Source: Papaver somniferum
Taxonomy: Eukaryota; Streptophyta; Magnoliopsida; Ranunculales; Papaveraceae
DNA: 64,000 bases
Assembly (NCBI RefSeq): GCF_003573695.1
Contig: NC_039365.1
Span: 85,601,089-85,665,088 of the forward strand
Reading direction: 5' to 3'
In this document: positions 10,436 to 23,106 of the stretch, one piece after another
How the letters are laid out: each line of letters starts with the position of its first letter
How positions within the stretch are numbered: position 1 is the stretch's first letter
The notes under the pieces: generated by a model
Seen by the model: the letters and a program-made list of their open reading frames with translations, nothing else
Told to the model about the DNA's origin: nothing
Databases searched by the model: none
Made by a program: the position numbers and the translations under genes

Positions 10436-12054
10436 TGATAAGCATGTATATGCTACATTTTATACCCATATTTATATTATCTATGATACAATATTTTAGT
10501 TACTAATACTATTTTAGTGCTTTTGTAGAAAGTACAAGTGAATTTGATCATCCAGCGAATAAACAGCAAAATGTGAGACTTAATGGTGTTTGCGACGAAA
10601 ATGGAAAAATGTGGTTGGCCTGGTACTTCCATATATCAGCAACCACAATGGTGAAATGTGGTTGGCCTGGTATTTCCATGTATCCGCAACCACAATGATC
10701 AATTATGCTGGCCTGGTATTTCTATATATCAACAACACTTATTATGCTGGCATGGTATTTCCATGTATCAGCATCCGGGTTAGCCTGGTATTTGCATGTA
10801 TCAGCAACCACAATTATGAAATGGGGTTGGCCTGGTATTTCCATATATCAGCAACCACAATGATGAAATGAGGTTGGACTGGTATTTCCATATATCAGCA
10901 ACCACAATGAAAAAATGACAAAATGTAGCTGACCTGGTATCTCCATATATGTTAGTAGCATAAAATTGTTTCATAGGCGAGGCACAAACACAACAAAGGA
11001 ATTGAAATCAAAATGGGGTTGGCACATGCAAACTGAAAATGAGAAGTATTTTATCTTTCTTACTTTATTACAAATATATTCCACCGGGAAAGATAATTTA
11101 TTTTCCATGTGAAGAATTAATTGAGGAATATTTACACGTGAGATTATTTAGGAAATAAAATAATTCTTTCTTCATTTGGGAGATTTTGGAAATAAGGAGA
11201 GTTTATTATTTCATTGGAAGAACGAGGTGGCAATACTATTTGGGGAAAGATACTGATGACGACATCAACTTGTGTGCAAGTATATCATAGAATAATTTAT
11301 TTTGATACTTTGTTTAATGAAATAAAAGAAAGGGAAGGTGTATAAGAAGGATGTCGAATATTTGAGAGGCACCCGGCCATAGGGTAGCAAGGAAGGAAGG
11401 GTTTTGAAGTTTTGTTTTCGATTCTTCATTTTTCATTAGCTAGAGTTTAATTTTAACTTGTTTATGGATTTTGAGAAAGCCATTTCTAGCTAGTGTTATG
11501 TTAAGGTTTAGGTATAAACCAATAAATTGTGTAAACTCTATATTTATATGCTCAATAATGATTTGAATGACTAGTAGTTTTTCTTCATATAGCTTGGTAT
11601 TTTATTGTTCATGTGATTTCATTGATTATTTATGCTTTTCAATTGATATGGCGTGCTTTGGTTAAATCCCTTGACGTGATATGCTTTAGGATTGATAGGT
11701 AATGCTTTAAAATCACTATCCATGAAGCGAAGAAAACTATAGCGGATAAACAATATTTGAAAATGCATGGAATTTATTTTTCACGAACAGTAGAATTTGC
11801 ATAATTAATTGGTGAAAACCGAAAACCCTAATAAACCACACTCATTTTGTTTATCTTTAAATTATTTATCATTTCATTTTTTTTTTCCAAATTTCTAAAA
11901 ATCCTTAAAACATTATCTTGTTGATTAATTAATTTTTGGTATTAGTTGGTAGAGTATTTCACACTCCTCGTGGGAACGACCTGTACTTTCCATTGTCCAC
12001 AAGTTAGACGTTGTGCACTTGAAGTAATATTATTGTAGGTTTTCGAGCCTACCA
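10436..12054 (+). repeat. 3' LTR of element B
   Basis: This 1619-bp LTR starts TGATAAGCAT after the purine tract and ends GAGCCTACCA. Its right half matches 8552-9328. Its left part contains a minisatellite (10590-10950). The five bases after it are ATATG; the paired duplication lies outside the window. Confidence 0.85.
10590..10950. repeat. Minisatellite in the element B LTR
   Basis: About seven degenerate units of some 45-60 bp share GGCCTGGTATTTCCATATATCAGC and variants, followed by AACCACAATG. The solo LTR S1 carries a shorter version (44560-44700). The 93-residue open frame here is only the repeat being open. Confidence 0.75.
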
Positions 12055-12544
12055 ATATGGACAGTTTGGATTTCTCTTAAGGAATTTAAACATGTTCGAT
12101 CGAGCTATCCTTTTATTACAAGTGCGTCGACACGAAAATCTCTTTGTCAGAGGATGATGCAGCCTGTGCGAGTATTTTCATGTAGATTCTCAACACTGAC
12201 ACTTCGGGAGATTCACACTACTCTGCTGAGAGTGAACATTTAATCGTTATGTCATGTGAATATTGGGAGTTCATCTGGGAACATAGCATAGGAAAATATC
12301 AGGCAGGTCAATGCATTAGTTAGTGAGTAATGCCGGTGTAAAATAGAATTCACAGAATATTTAGGATATGCACCATTTTGAGTGAATTACATATATATAT
12401 CCGAATATATTGAATTACTCAATATGTCTGTGAACGAAGAGGTTTATGCACTCATCACCTTCAGATGGCTTTCGTTCCTTTGCAAGATGACAACACATTA
12501 AATACATGGTTTGACAATTTTGACCCTGAACTAAAAACCACCAT
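12055..12544. other. Unassigned DNA between element B and LTR M0
   Basis: This contains no frame, repeat or boundary I can assign. A short AT dinucleotide run lies at 12390-12400. It may be target DNA for B or a worn retrotransposon fragment. Confidence 0.4.
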
Positions 12545-14533
12545 CAACAAAACCCAAATCAGAAAATTTCAAAGTCTTCTTTGTCTTCAAATCTCCTTAG
12601 ATCTTCAATAAACACCTGCACACAATCAACTTGAATATCTTGTGATCAATCACGCACAGAACGGAGTCTGTTAACGATGGATTATCACAAGACGTCTTTA
12701 GATCTACAAACTGTCTAAAGATCCCCGTCGAAACTTCGATCTAGTTTGAGTGAATCTTATATCAAAAGATAAGATTCTCAAGCATAAACAAACTAGGTGC
12801 AATCAAAGTTCAACCACTGTTAGTCAATCAAATCAATCGAAAACAAAAGATAAACCGCAATTATCTAGCTTCCCACCAACGGTACTAATAGAGATTCTCA
12901 ATCCCAAAGAAGTCTTTAAACTGAGCGGTCGTAAGAGATTTCGCCTAATTAGGTTACCCTCCTCTCCGAATAGGCGGCCTCACCAGTAGTAGCACAACTG
13001 AGATAGTTTTGCTATCTCTGAGGATTAGTTTGCTAGAAATGCAAACTTTCAAATTTATAGACCAAGGAATTTCCAAAACCTAAAATATTCTCAAGATGTG
13101 CAATATATTCCAGATTCGGTTTCCATAATTCCTGGAAATGCTTTGTCCAAATATTGATCGAAAATCTCTTGGAAAATCTCCAACTAGTAAATGCACATTA
13201 CTAATTTTCATTTTCCTAATATAAAATTAAAAACCTTAAATAAAAGATTCTTAATTTATTTTATTCGATCCGGGATATTCTTCCTTTAGCTATTAAGGAA
13301 TTACTTTGAACAATTAAAGATTAGCGTTACTGGACATGTTCAAAGTATGTCGACATCCTTACTTTGTAAGTCCTCTTTCATACTTACAATCTTGAAACTG
13401 ATTTGCCACACTTCCAAACTAGTTTAGAATTGGTTCATCTGACTTTCAAGAACTATGTGATTGATCAACAACACTCAATCACCAAACATGGGTTTCACGG
13501 TTCTACCAAAACAAGTTTCGGTTCTACCTCCATGTGAGTACTTTTCATTGTCACGCTAGTTACCAAAATTCGGTTGACTAGGTACTAGGATCAGTTCCCC
13601 ACATATATATGGTATCTAACTTGTACTTGCTGCACATGTCCATAGGATCGTTTCCCCTTTTCCTAAAAACGTGTTGCACATGTCCATAATATCGGTTCCC
13701 CTTTCTACTAAAAACTTGCTGCACCTCATACAGGATCGATTCCCCTTTGTGACAGGTTGCACCTCTTACTAGGATCGGTTCCCCTTTACCCAGAGTCGGT
13801 CATATTAATAACACAAAATCGATCATACCATCTCAGGTGATTACTTAAGATCAGTTTCACTAATAAAAGTCATGCAAATACAAAAGTCAGGCCTTTGTGA
13901 ATAGTTTTACCAAGAACATAAACAAGTCATGAGCGGTTATACTAATCACACATATTGGTAGTTCAAAAGATATGCAATGAATAACAATACCAATAATGCA
14001 TGGCGATTTCTCTTTCGAATCACAAAAAAAGTTCATGAATTTACTTACTTAATACAAATGTAAAACATTGTTTCCTGAGATGAAATCTTCACCTTATACC
14101 CATACATAATCACAATAGCATTCAAACGATTATGTCGATGTCTTATATACAAAGTTTAATGGTTAAGCAATAAACCTCGTATTGTATTCCTTAATACTAT
14201 ATCTAACTAGAATATAATCATTCATGCTTCGCAGTTTTGTTTTCAATATGCACGACTTGAAAGATACGTTAGGGAATGATACAGTTCAAGTCAAATATCA
14301 CTAACCTCAAGTGGAAGGATGATGTTGTCGTTGTAGATCCTTGCTTCTTCACTTATTCAAATCTTCGCAATACTTGTAATGTCTCATATCCTAATACTTT
14401 CAAGCTAACCTATACGAAGTTGACTCTAGTACATAATCAAACGATTCTTTATATGTGTTTTGGCTCACTAAAATATGACAACCAAACTTGACATACCAAC
14501 GCTTGGTGGGTTCAACCGAGATATGCTCTAACA
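12545..14533 (-). repeat. Truncated SIRE-like LTR, reverse orientation (M0)
   Basis: The sequence from about 12545 matches, reversed, the P1 LTR (26355-28330) and ends on the plus strand with GCTCTAACA, the reverse of the LTR start TGTTAGAGC. The other end, which should read TGAAAAG, is missing, so about 0.8 kb has been lost. It carries a short-motif array in its U3 part (13600-13805). No paired LTR or internal region is attached. Confidence 0.8.
13600..13805. repeat. GGATCGGTTCCCC array in LTR M0
   Basis: Units of about 35-40 bp contain AGGATCGGTTCCCCTTT plus TTGCACATGTCCATA or TGCACCTCATAC. It corresponds to 27080-27300 in P1 on the opposite strand. Confidence 0.7.
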
Positions 14534-14759
14534 TATGGACTCTTGAGCCACCAAGAATGTTTGTTAAAATAGAGACATGTTCACCTACTATCATAGGATA
14601 CGGGATATCGAGAAACTCTATATGAATAACTCATCTGCGACAGAGGTTGCACAATAGGAAAGGTCGAGCAGAAGCTCATATCTGTAATATTCTCACATTG
14701 GATGAAGTTTTCATGTTCCAGGCATATGAAAGTATCTTGTTCTGTTGTATATGGTAAAA

Positions 14760-15460
14760 GAATTAAGATATTAATTGAATCTGGAAAACTTGTAACTAAG
14801 GGCAATGATTTTTTAAGCGACGGTTATAAGACATAGGATCTATATAAGCTTAAAGAAAAATTTGGTGAAGTGAACATAGATAACACTTGTGCTTTCTTTT
14901 GTGTGTTTTTGAATGTTTTGCATGATAGAATTAGATTTGTAAACTTATAAGTCAATGCACAAACTGGCTATCATAGGCCGCGTCCCCAAAGTTATTTTGG
15001 ACACTTGAACACAAAAATGAAATCTGTGCAGAATCAAAATATGCTATAAAATCTTTTAGCAAAATGCATAGTGTAATTCGAAACCCTTAGAATTAGTTCA
15101 TTTAGACCTAATTGACATGAATACAACCCAAACTAAAATAATAAAAAGTGGTTCATAATTTTCGTAAATGATTGTACGATGTACTATCTTGTATACTTTC
15201 TTAGGGGTAAGGATGACGTTTTAAAAGCCTTAAGAGTATAAAGTTAAAATTGAAAGCCACATATATGTTAATACTAAAAGAGTTAGGTCTGAACGTGATA
15301 GCGAGTACGAAATTCATACAGAAAAACTTTACTTGTTAAATGGCACTATTCATGAAATCGCACCTCCTTATTCACCATAATCTAATGGTATAGTTGAACG
15401 CAAGAACAATACCATTAATGAGATGATATATGCCATTGTTGATTAAAGGATTAACCGCAA
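14760..15460 (+). pseudogene. Copia pre-integrase and integrase core remnant
   Basis: Broken frames show a pre-integrase-like LHDRIRF segment (about 14925), then a word equivalent to the first catalytic Asp region (DLIDMN, about 15109), the degenerate RSERDSEYE (about 15285), which keeps an Asp position, and APPYSP with NGIVERKNN (about 15360-15420), which holds the catalytic Glu of the D,D-35-E triad. Several stops separate these, so no active integrase is possible. The frame runs into the G-rich tract at 15463. Confidence 0.7.
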
Positions 15461-15462
15461 AT

Positions 15463-15540
15463 TTGTGTGTGTGTGTGGGGGGGTGGGGGGGGGGGGGGGG
15501 GGGTGGGGGTGGGGGGGGGGGGGGGGGGGGGGGAGGGGGT
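15463..15540 (+). repeat. (TG)n and long poly-G microsatellite
   Basis: TGTGTGTGTG is followed by about 65 bases that are almost pure G with single T or A interruptions. The G strand could form stacked G-quadruplexes. It lies only some 20 bases upstream of the first tandem unit of C1. The Pro-rich minus-strand frame here is a repeat shadow. Confidence 0.9.
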
Positions 15541-15560
15541 GTTCGTCCTCTAAATTTTTT

Positions 15561-17390
15561 ATATCCTTAACAAAGTAGCCTTTAAAGGGTCGGATAAAAC
15601 TCCATATGCGTACGGAAATATAGACAACGTTCTTATGCATACGTCATAGTGTGGGGGTGTTTGGATAAGGTAGCTATTCCTCCTCTTAAGAGAACTAAGA
15701 TAGGACCCAAAACTGTTAATTGTGTCTTCATATGGTATCCCGAGTACCCTACCGCATGTAAGTTTTTGGTTGTGAGTTCAGCTTTTTCTGACATTGGTGT
15801 GGATACTTATATTGAATTTAGGGATGTTGAGTTCTTCGAACATGTTTATTTTGAAACCTGTCTCAATTTAGGAATGTGTTGTTTATCCCCTAGATGTGTT
15901 TTCAACTAGTCAGAGTTTACCTTCAAAGGAGGATGAAGTAGAGTTGATCCTAGGAGAAGTAAAAGGATTAGACCTGAGACTCTTTATGGACCTGACTTCA
16001 TAATATTCCTAGCTTAGTATGAGCTCAAGACTCGTAAAGAAGCCATAACATCTACTGAAACGCCATTCTTGTAAAAAGCTTAGTTTCGTGAAATTGACTC
16101 AGTTAAGAACCAGACTTGGGAGCTTGCTAGTTTACCTATAGGGAGTAAGACCATAGGATGTAAATGAGTCTTTAAGAGGAAACGTAAGGTAGATGGAACT
16201 GTGGAAAAATATAAGGCTAGGTTGGAAGCTAAAGGCTATAAACTAAAATAAGGTTTAAATTTCCTTGATTCTTATTTACATGTGACGAGAATTACTTCCG
16301 TTGAGATGCTAATTGCTATTGTTGCCATAAACAACTTAGAGATACATCATATGGATGTTAAGACAACTTTTCTAAAACCGTGAATTAAATAAAGAAATTT
16401 ACATAGACCAACCTGGGGACTTTGCAGTGAAAGTTTGTGAAGACAAAGTTTGTAAGTTGAACAAATCTTTGTATAGTTTGAAATAAGCACGTAAACAGTT
16501 ACATGAAAAATTTGATCATATGATAATGTGTAGTGGATTTAAGTTAAAGAATCTAACAAGTGTATTTACAGTAAATTTGTTAAGGATGTCTGTGCGATTA
16601 TATGCTTGTATATTGATGATATGATTATACTTGATACAAACATATATGTGATTAATTCCACTAAAGGCATCCGCTAAATGAGAACATTGAAAGACTTAGG
16701 CCATGTTGATGTGATCTTAGGGATGAGGATTAGAAGACATTTTAATGGTTATAGTCTTAGTCATTCTCATTTTGTTGAATCTATGCATGAGAGATACAAT
16801 CAGTTTGATTGTAATCCTTCTTGTACTCCATATGATCTTTCTTGTAGACTCAAGAAGAATAAGGGTAATTGACTATCACAAATTTAATATTCAAGAATTA
16901 TAGGAAGGATGATGAATTTAGTGAAATGTAAGAGTCTATAGATTGCATATAATCTTAGTAAGTTAAGTATGTGTACTTGTAATCCAGAGCAGGAGCATTG
17001 GAATGCACTTAGTAGAGTATTACGGTACCTAAAGTACTTTATGACCTTTTGTTTGATATATAAAAGGTATCATGTTGTCCTTGAGGGATTTTATGATGCA
17101 AACTGGATAAATGACTCAGAGGAGTCTAAGTCTACGAGTGGATATATTTTCACTCAAGCATGAGGGATTGTTTTTATAATATTTCCAAACATACATATAT
17201 TGCTCAATTCATGATGGAATTTGAGAGTATTGTGTTAGATAAAGCACGAGAGGGGGGCGAGTGCTAATATGCTTTTTACAAGATATCCTCTCTGGCATAG
17301 GCTTGTGCCATTTATATCTGTATAACGTTTTATCCAAGTTGTAATAGCTAAATCTAAAAGCAACTAATCTCTCAAGGACAACATGATTTA
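15561..17390 (+). pseudogene. C1 tandem unit 1: copia linker, RT and RNase H
   Basis: It begins at ATATCCTTAA. The linker frame (15649-15909) contains WGCLDKVAIPP and VFIWYPEYP. The RT start has YKARLEAKGY after 16201, the RT catalytic YIDD lies at 16609-16620, and later RT/RNase H frames are at 16678-16872 and 16969-17163 (DANWINDSEES). Stop codons and frameshifts separate all of these. Unlike units 2 and 3, the late RT frames are still open, which pairs this unit with unit 4. Confidence 0.85.
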
Positions 17391-19222
17391 ATATCCTTAA
17401 TAGAGTAACCTTTAAAGGATCGGATAAAATCCATATGCGTACGGAAATATAGACAACGTTCTTATGCATACGTCATAGTGTGGGGGTGTTTGGATAAGGT
17501 AGCTATTCCTCCTCTTAAGAGAACTAAGATAGGACCCAAAACTGTTAACTGTGTCTTCATAGGGTGTCCTGAGTACCCTACCGCATGTAAGTTTTTGGTT
17601 GTGAGTTAAGATTTTTCTGACATTGGTGTGAATATTTATATTGAATTTAGGGATGTTGAGTTCTTTAAACATGTTTATTTTGAAACCTATCTCTTCTTAG
17701 GGATGTGTTGCTGATCCCCTAGATGTGTATTCAACTAGTCAGATTTTACCTTCAAAGGAGGATGAAATAGAGTTGATCCTAGGAGAAGTAAAAGGATTAG
17801 ACCTGAGACTCTTTATGGACATTACTTCATAATATTCCTAGCTTAGTATGAGCTCCAGACTCGTAAAGAATCCATAACATCTACTGAAACGCCATTCTGG
17901 TAAGAAGCTTAGTTTCGTGAAATGGACTCAGTTCGTCAGAACCAGACTTGGGAGCTTGCTAGTTTACCTATATGGAGTAAGACCATAGGATGTAAATGAG
18001 TCTTTAAGAGGACACGTAAGGTAGATGGAACTGTGGAAAAATATAAGGCTAGGTTGGAAGCTAAAGGCTATAAACTAAAAGAAGGTTTAAATTTCCTTGA
18101 TTCTTATTCAAATGTGACGAGAATTACTTCCGTTGAGATGCTAATTGCTATTGTTTCCATAAAAAACTTAGAGATACATCATATGGATGTTAAGACAACT
18201 TTTCTAAAACCATGAATTAAATAAAGAAATTTACATAGACCAACCTGAGGACTTTGCAGTGAAAGTTTGTGAAGACAAAGTTTGTAAGTTGAACAAATCT
18301 TTGTATAGTTTGAAATAAGCACATAAACAGTTACATGAAAAATTTGATCATATGATAATGTGTAGTGGATTTAAGTTAAAGAATCTAACAAGGGTATTTA
18401 AACTAAATTTGTTAAGGATGCCTGTGCGATTATATGCTTGTATATTGATGATATGATTATACTTGATACAAACATAGATGTGATTAATTCCACTAAAGGC
18501 ATCCGCCAAATGAGAACATTGAAATACTTAGGCCATGTTGATGTGATCTAATGGATGAGGACTAGAAGACATTCTAATGGTCATAGTCTTAGTCATTCTC
18601 ATTTTGTTGAATCTATGCATAAAAGATACAATCAGTTTGATTGTAAGCCTTCTTGTACTCCATATGATCCTTCTTGTAGACTCAAGAAGAATAAGGGTAA
18701 TTGAATATCACAAATTTAATATTCAAGAATTATATGAAGGCTGATGAATTTAGTGAACTCTAAGAGTCTATAGATTGCATATAATCTTAGTAAGTTAAGT
18801 ATGTGTACTTGTAATCCAGAGCAGGAGCATTGGAATGCACTTAGTAGAGTAATTACGGTACCTAAAGTACTTTATGATCTTTTGTTTGATATATAAAAGG
18901 TATCATGTTGTCCTTGAGGGATTTTATGATGCAAACTGGATAAATGACTCAGAGGAGTCTAAGTCTATGAGTGGATATATTTTCACTCAAGCATGAGGGA
19001 TTGTTTTTAGAAGATTTTCAAACAGACATATATTGCTCAATTCACGATGTAATTTGAGAGTATTGCGTTAGATAAAGCACGAGAGGGGGCGAGTGCTAAT
19101 ATGCTTTTTATAAGATATCCTCTCTGGCATAGGCTTGTGACATTTATATCTGTATAATGTTTTATCCAAGTTGTAATATCTAAAGCTAAAAGCAACTGAT
19201 CTCTCAAGGACAACATGATTTA
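17391..19222 (+). pseudogene. C1 tandem unit 2
   Basis: The same segment as unit 1 starts again at ATATCCTTAA. The RT start frame is 18033-18215 and the YIDD codons are at 18441-18452. It shares with unit 3 a stop (CTAATGG) where unit 1 has CTTAGGG, and an inserted A in AGTAATTACGG. The linker frame has one extra stop not seen in unit 3. Confidence 0.85.
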
Positions 19223-21055
19223 ATATCCTTAATAGAGTAACCTTTAAAGGATCGGATAAAACTCCATATGCGTACGGAAATATAGAAAACGTTCTTATGC
19301 ATACGTCATAGTGTGGGGGTGTTTGGATAAGGTAGCTATTCCTCCTATTAAGAGAACTAAGATAGGACCCAAAACTGTTAACTGTGTCTTCATAGGGTAT
19401 CCAGAGTACCCTACCGCATGTAAGTTTTTGGTTGTGAGTTCATCTTTTTCTGACATTGGTGTGAATACTTATATTGAATTTAGGGATGTTGAGTTCTTCA
19501 AACATGTTTATTTTGAAACCTATCTCTTCTTAGAGATGTGTTGCTGATCTCCTAGATGTGTTTTCAACTAGTCAGATTTTACCTTCAAAGGAGGATGAAG
19601 TAGAGTTGATCCTAGGAGAAGTAAAAGGATTAGACCCGAGACTCTTTATGGACCTGACTTCATAATATGCCTAGATTAGTATGAGCTCCAGACTCGTAAA
19701 GAAGCCATAACATCTACTGAAACGCCATTCTGGTAAGAAGCTTAGTTTCGTGAAATGGACTCAGTTCGTCAGAACCATACTTGGGAGCTTGCTAGTTTAC
19801 CTCTAGGGAGTAAGACCATAGGATGTAAATGAGTCTTTAAGAGGAAACGTAAGGTAGATGGAACTGTGGAAAAATATAAGGCTAGGTTGGAAGCTAAAGG
19901 CTATAAACTAAAAGAAGGTTTAAATTTCCTTGATTCTTATTCAAATGTGACGAGAATTACTTCCGTTGAGATGCTAATTGCTATTGTTTCCATAAAAAAC
20001 TTAGAGATATATCATATGGATGTTAAGACAACTTTTCTAAAACCATGAATTAAATAAAGAAATTTACATAGACCAACCTGAGGACTTTGCAGTGAAAGTT
20101 TGTGAAGACAAAGTTTGTAAGTTGAACAAATCTTTGTATAGTTTGAAATAAGCACATAAACAGTTACATGAAAAATTTGATCATATGATAATGTGTAGTG
20201 GATTTAAGTTAAAGAATCTAACAAGGGTATTTAAACTAAATTTGTTAAGGATGCCTGTGCGATTATATGCTTGTATATTGATGATATGATTATACTTGAT
20301 ACAAACATAGATGTGATTAATTCCACTAAAGGCATCCGCCAAATGAGAACATTGAAATACTTAGGCCATGTTGATGTGATCTAATGGATGAGGACTAGAA
20401 GACATTCTAATGGTCATAGTCTTAGTCATTCTCATTTTGTTGAATCTATGCATAAAAGATACAATCAGTTTGATTCTAAGCCTTCTTGTACTCCATATGA
20501 TGCTTCTTGTAGACTCAAGAAGAATAAGGGTAATTGAATATCACAAATTTAATATTCAAGAATTATATGAAGGCTGATGAATTTAGTGAACTCTAAGAGT
20601 CTATAGATTGCATATAATCTTAGTAAGTTAAGTATGTGTACTTGTAATCCAGAGCAGGAGCATTGGAATGCACTTAGTAGAGTAATTACGGTACCTAAAG
20701 TACTTTATGATCTTTTGTTTGATATATAAAAGGTATCATGTTGTCCTTGAGGGATTTTATGATGCAAACTGGATAAATGACTCAGAGGAGTCTAAGTCTA
20801 TGAGTGGATATATTTTCACTCAAGCATGAGGGATTGTTTTTAGAAGATTTTCAAACAGACATATATTGCTCAATTCACGATGGAATTTGAGAGTATTGCG
20901 TTAGATAAAGCACGAGAGGGGGCGAGTGCTAATATGCTTTTTATAAGATATCCTCTCTGGCATAGGCTTGTGCCATTTATATCTGTATAATGTTTTATCC
21001 AAGTTGTAATATCTAAAGCTAAAAGCAACTGATCTCTCAAGGACAACATGATTTA
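19223..21055 (+). pseudogene. C1 tandem unit 3
   Basis: It is nearly identical to unit 2 over its length, with an exact 1833-base shift of the RT frame (19866-20048). The linker frame is 19311-19547. It carries the same disabling changes as unit 2, so one was copied from the other after those mutations arose. Confidence 0.85.
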
Positions 21056-22872
21056 ATATCCTTAATAGAGTAACCTTTAAAGGATCGGATAAAACTCCAT
21101 ATGCGTACGGAAATATAGAAAACGTTCTTATGCATACGTCATAGTGTGGGGGTGTTTGGATAAGGTAGCTATTCCTCCTATTAAGAGAACTAAGATAGGA
21201 CCCAAAACTGTTAACTGTGTCTTCATAGGGTATCCAGAGTACCCTACCGCATGTAAGTTTTTGGTTGTGAGTTCATCTTTTTCTGACATTGGTATGAATA
21301 CTTATATTGAATTTAGGGATGTTGAGTTCTTCAAACATGTTTATTTTGAAACCTATCTCTTCTTAGATATGTGTTGCTGATCTCCTAGATGTGTTTTCAA
21401 CTAGTCAGATTTTACCTTCAAAGGAGGATGAAGTAGAGTTGATCCTAGGAGAAGTAAAAGGATTAGACCCGAGACTCTTTATGGACCTGACTTCATAATA
21501 TGCCTAGATTAGTATGAGCTCCAGACTCGTAAAGAAGCCATAACATCTACTGAAACGCCATTCTGGTAAGAAGCTTAGTTTCGTGAAATGGACTCAGTTC
21601 GTCAGAACCATACTTGGGAGCTTGCTACTTTACCTCTAGGGAGTAAGACCATAGGATGTAAATGAGTCTTTAAGAGGAAACGTAAGGTAGATGGAACTGT
21701 GGAAAAATATAAGGCTAGGTTGGAAGCTAAAGGCTATAAACTAAAAGAGGGTTTAAATTTCCTTGATTCTTATTCACATGTGACGAGAATTACTTCCGTT
21801 GAGATGCTAATTGCTATTGTTGCCATAAACAACTTAGAGATACATCATATGGATGTTGAGACAACTTTTATAAAACCGTGAATTAAATAAAGAAACTTAC
21901 ATAGACTAACCTGAGGACTTTGTAGTGAAAATTTGTGAAGACAAAGTTTGTAAGTTGAACAAATCTTTGTATAGTTTGAAATAAGCACATAAACATTTAC
22001 ATGAAAAATTTGATCATATGATAATGTGTAGTGGACTTAAGTTAAAGAATCTAACTAGTGTATTTACACTAAACTTGTTAAGGATGCCTGTGTGATTATA
22101 TGCTTGTATATTGATGATATGATTATACTTGATACAAACATAGATGTGATTAATTCCACTAAAGGCATCCGCTAAATGAGAACCTTGAAAGACTTAGGCC
22201 ATGTTGATGTGATCTTAGGGATGAGGATTAGAAGACATTCTAATGGTTATAGTCTTAGTCATTCTCATTTTGTTGAATCTATGCATGAGAGATACAATCA
22301 GTTTGATTGTAAGCCTTCTTGTACTCCATATGATCCTTCTTGTAGACTCAAGAAGAATAAGGGTAATTGACTATCACAAATTTAATATTCAAGAATTATA
22401 GGAAGGCTGATGAATTTAGTGAACTATAAGAGTCTATAGATTGCATATAATCTTAGTAAGTTAAGTATGTGTACTTGTAATCCAGAGCAGGAGCATTGGA
22501 ATGCACTTAGTAGAGTATTATGGTACCTAAAGTACTTTATGACATTTTGTTTGATATATAAAAGGTATAATGTTGTCCTTGAGGGATTTTATGATGCAAA
22601 CTGGATAAATGACTCAGAGGAGTCTAAGTCTACGATTGGGTATATTTTAACTCAAGCATGAAGGATTGTTTTTAGAAGATTTCCAAACAGACATATATTT
22701 ATCAATTCACGATGGAATTTGAGAGTATTGTGTTAGATAAAGCACGAGAGGGGGGCGAGTGCTAATATGCTTTTTAGAAGATATCCTCTCTGGCATAGGC
22801 TTGTGTCATCTATATCTGTATAACGTGTTATCCAAGTTGTACTAGCTAAAGCTAAAAGCAACTGATCTCAGT
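21056..22872 (+). pseudogene. C1 tandem unit 4
   Basis: The linker frame is 21144-21380, RT start 21699-21881, and late RT/RNase H frames 22176-22370 and 22467-22661. The left third resembles unit 3, but the right two-thirds resemble unit 1 (open GMRIRRH and CTCNPEQEHW frames). The pattern suggests crossover within the array. Only this unit runs on into the normal downstream sequence. Confidence 0.85.
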
Positions 22873-23106
22873 AGGTGTTATTTCCGTTGATTGGATAAAG
22901 TCCAAGGAGAATATCGCAGACCCTTTGATGAAAGGTTTATCTAAAGAGATATTTAGTAAGGCATCGAAGGGGATGGGGTTGAAGCTCATAAATTAAACTT
23001 GCCATGAAGGATACTCAACCTTGCTGACTAGAGATCCCAAGATCAAGGTTTCGAATGAGACAACTAATTTGTGGTGGATAAAGGTAAACACTATCCCAAA
23101 CTGTGG
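22873..23106 (+). pseudogene. C1 polyprotein tail (RNase H C-terminus)
   Basis: The frame contains VISVDWIKS-like and NIADPLMKGLSKE words, the usual copia RNase H end (ADPLTKGL), followed by KGMGL and a stop. It occurs once, after unit 4, so the array arose inside the polyprotein rather than by element insertion. No LTR follows. Confidence 0.7.

Larger units (their letters stand above)
8552..12054 (+). mobile_element. Element B: short non-autonomous Ty3/gypsy-type retrotransposon
   Basis: The right half of the 5' LTR is 8552-9328, the interior 9329-10435 and the 3' LTR 10436-12054. The left half of the 5' LTR is missing because array A is inserted there. The primer site and polypurine tract resemble those of A. 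The interior is only 1.1 kb and keeps two small gag/pol-linker-like frames without enzyme domains. The solo LTR S1 at 44425-47427 belongs to the same family, judging by matching ends and a shared minisatellite. Confidence 0.8.
14534..23106 (+). mobile_element. C1: degenerate Ty1/copia polyprotein with internal tandem array
   Basis: From left to right it holds a pre-integrase/integrase remnant, a long T/G- and G-rich microsatellite, four tandem copies of a 1.83-kb segment spanning the integrase C-terminal linker, RT and RNase H, and a single RNase H tail. Domain order (integrase before RT) shows copia type. Every unit has frameshifts and stops. No LTR of this element could be found on either side: its left edge meets LTR M0 and its right edge a foldback element. 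Confidence 0.8.

Noticed and set aside
10590..10871. 93-codon ORF in the element B LTR
   Set aside because: The frame is produced by a minisatellite whose unit lacks stops.
13600..13805. Possible CRISPR-like array
   Set aside because: Units are degenerate without unique spacers, lie in a plant LTR and have no cas genes; it is a U3 minisatellite.
15443..15640. Pro/His-rich minus-strand ORF
   Set aside because: It is the complement of the poly-G tract.
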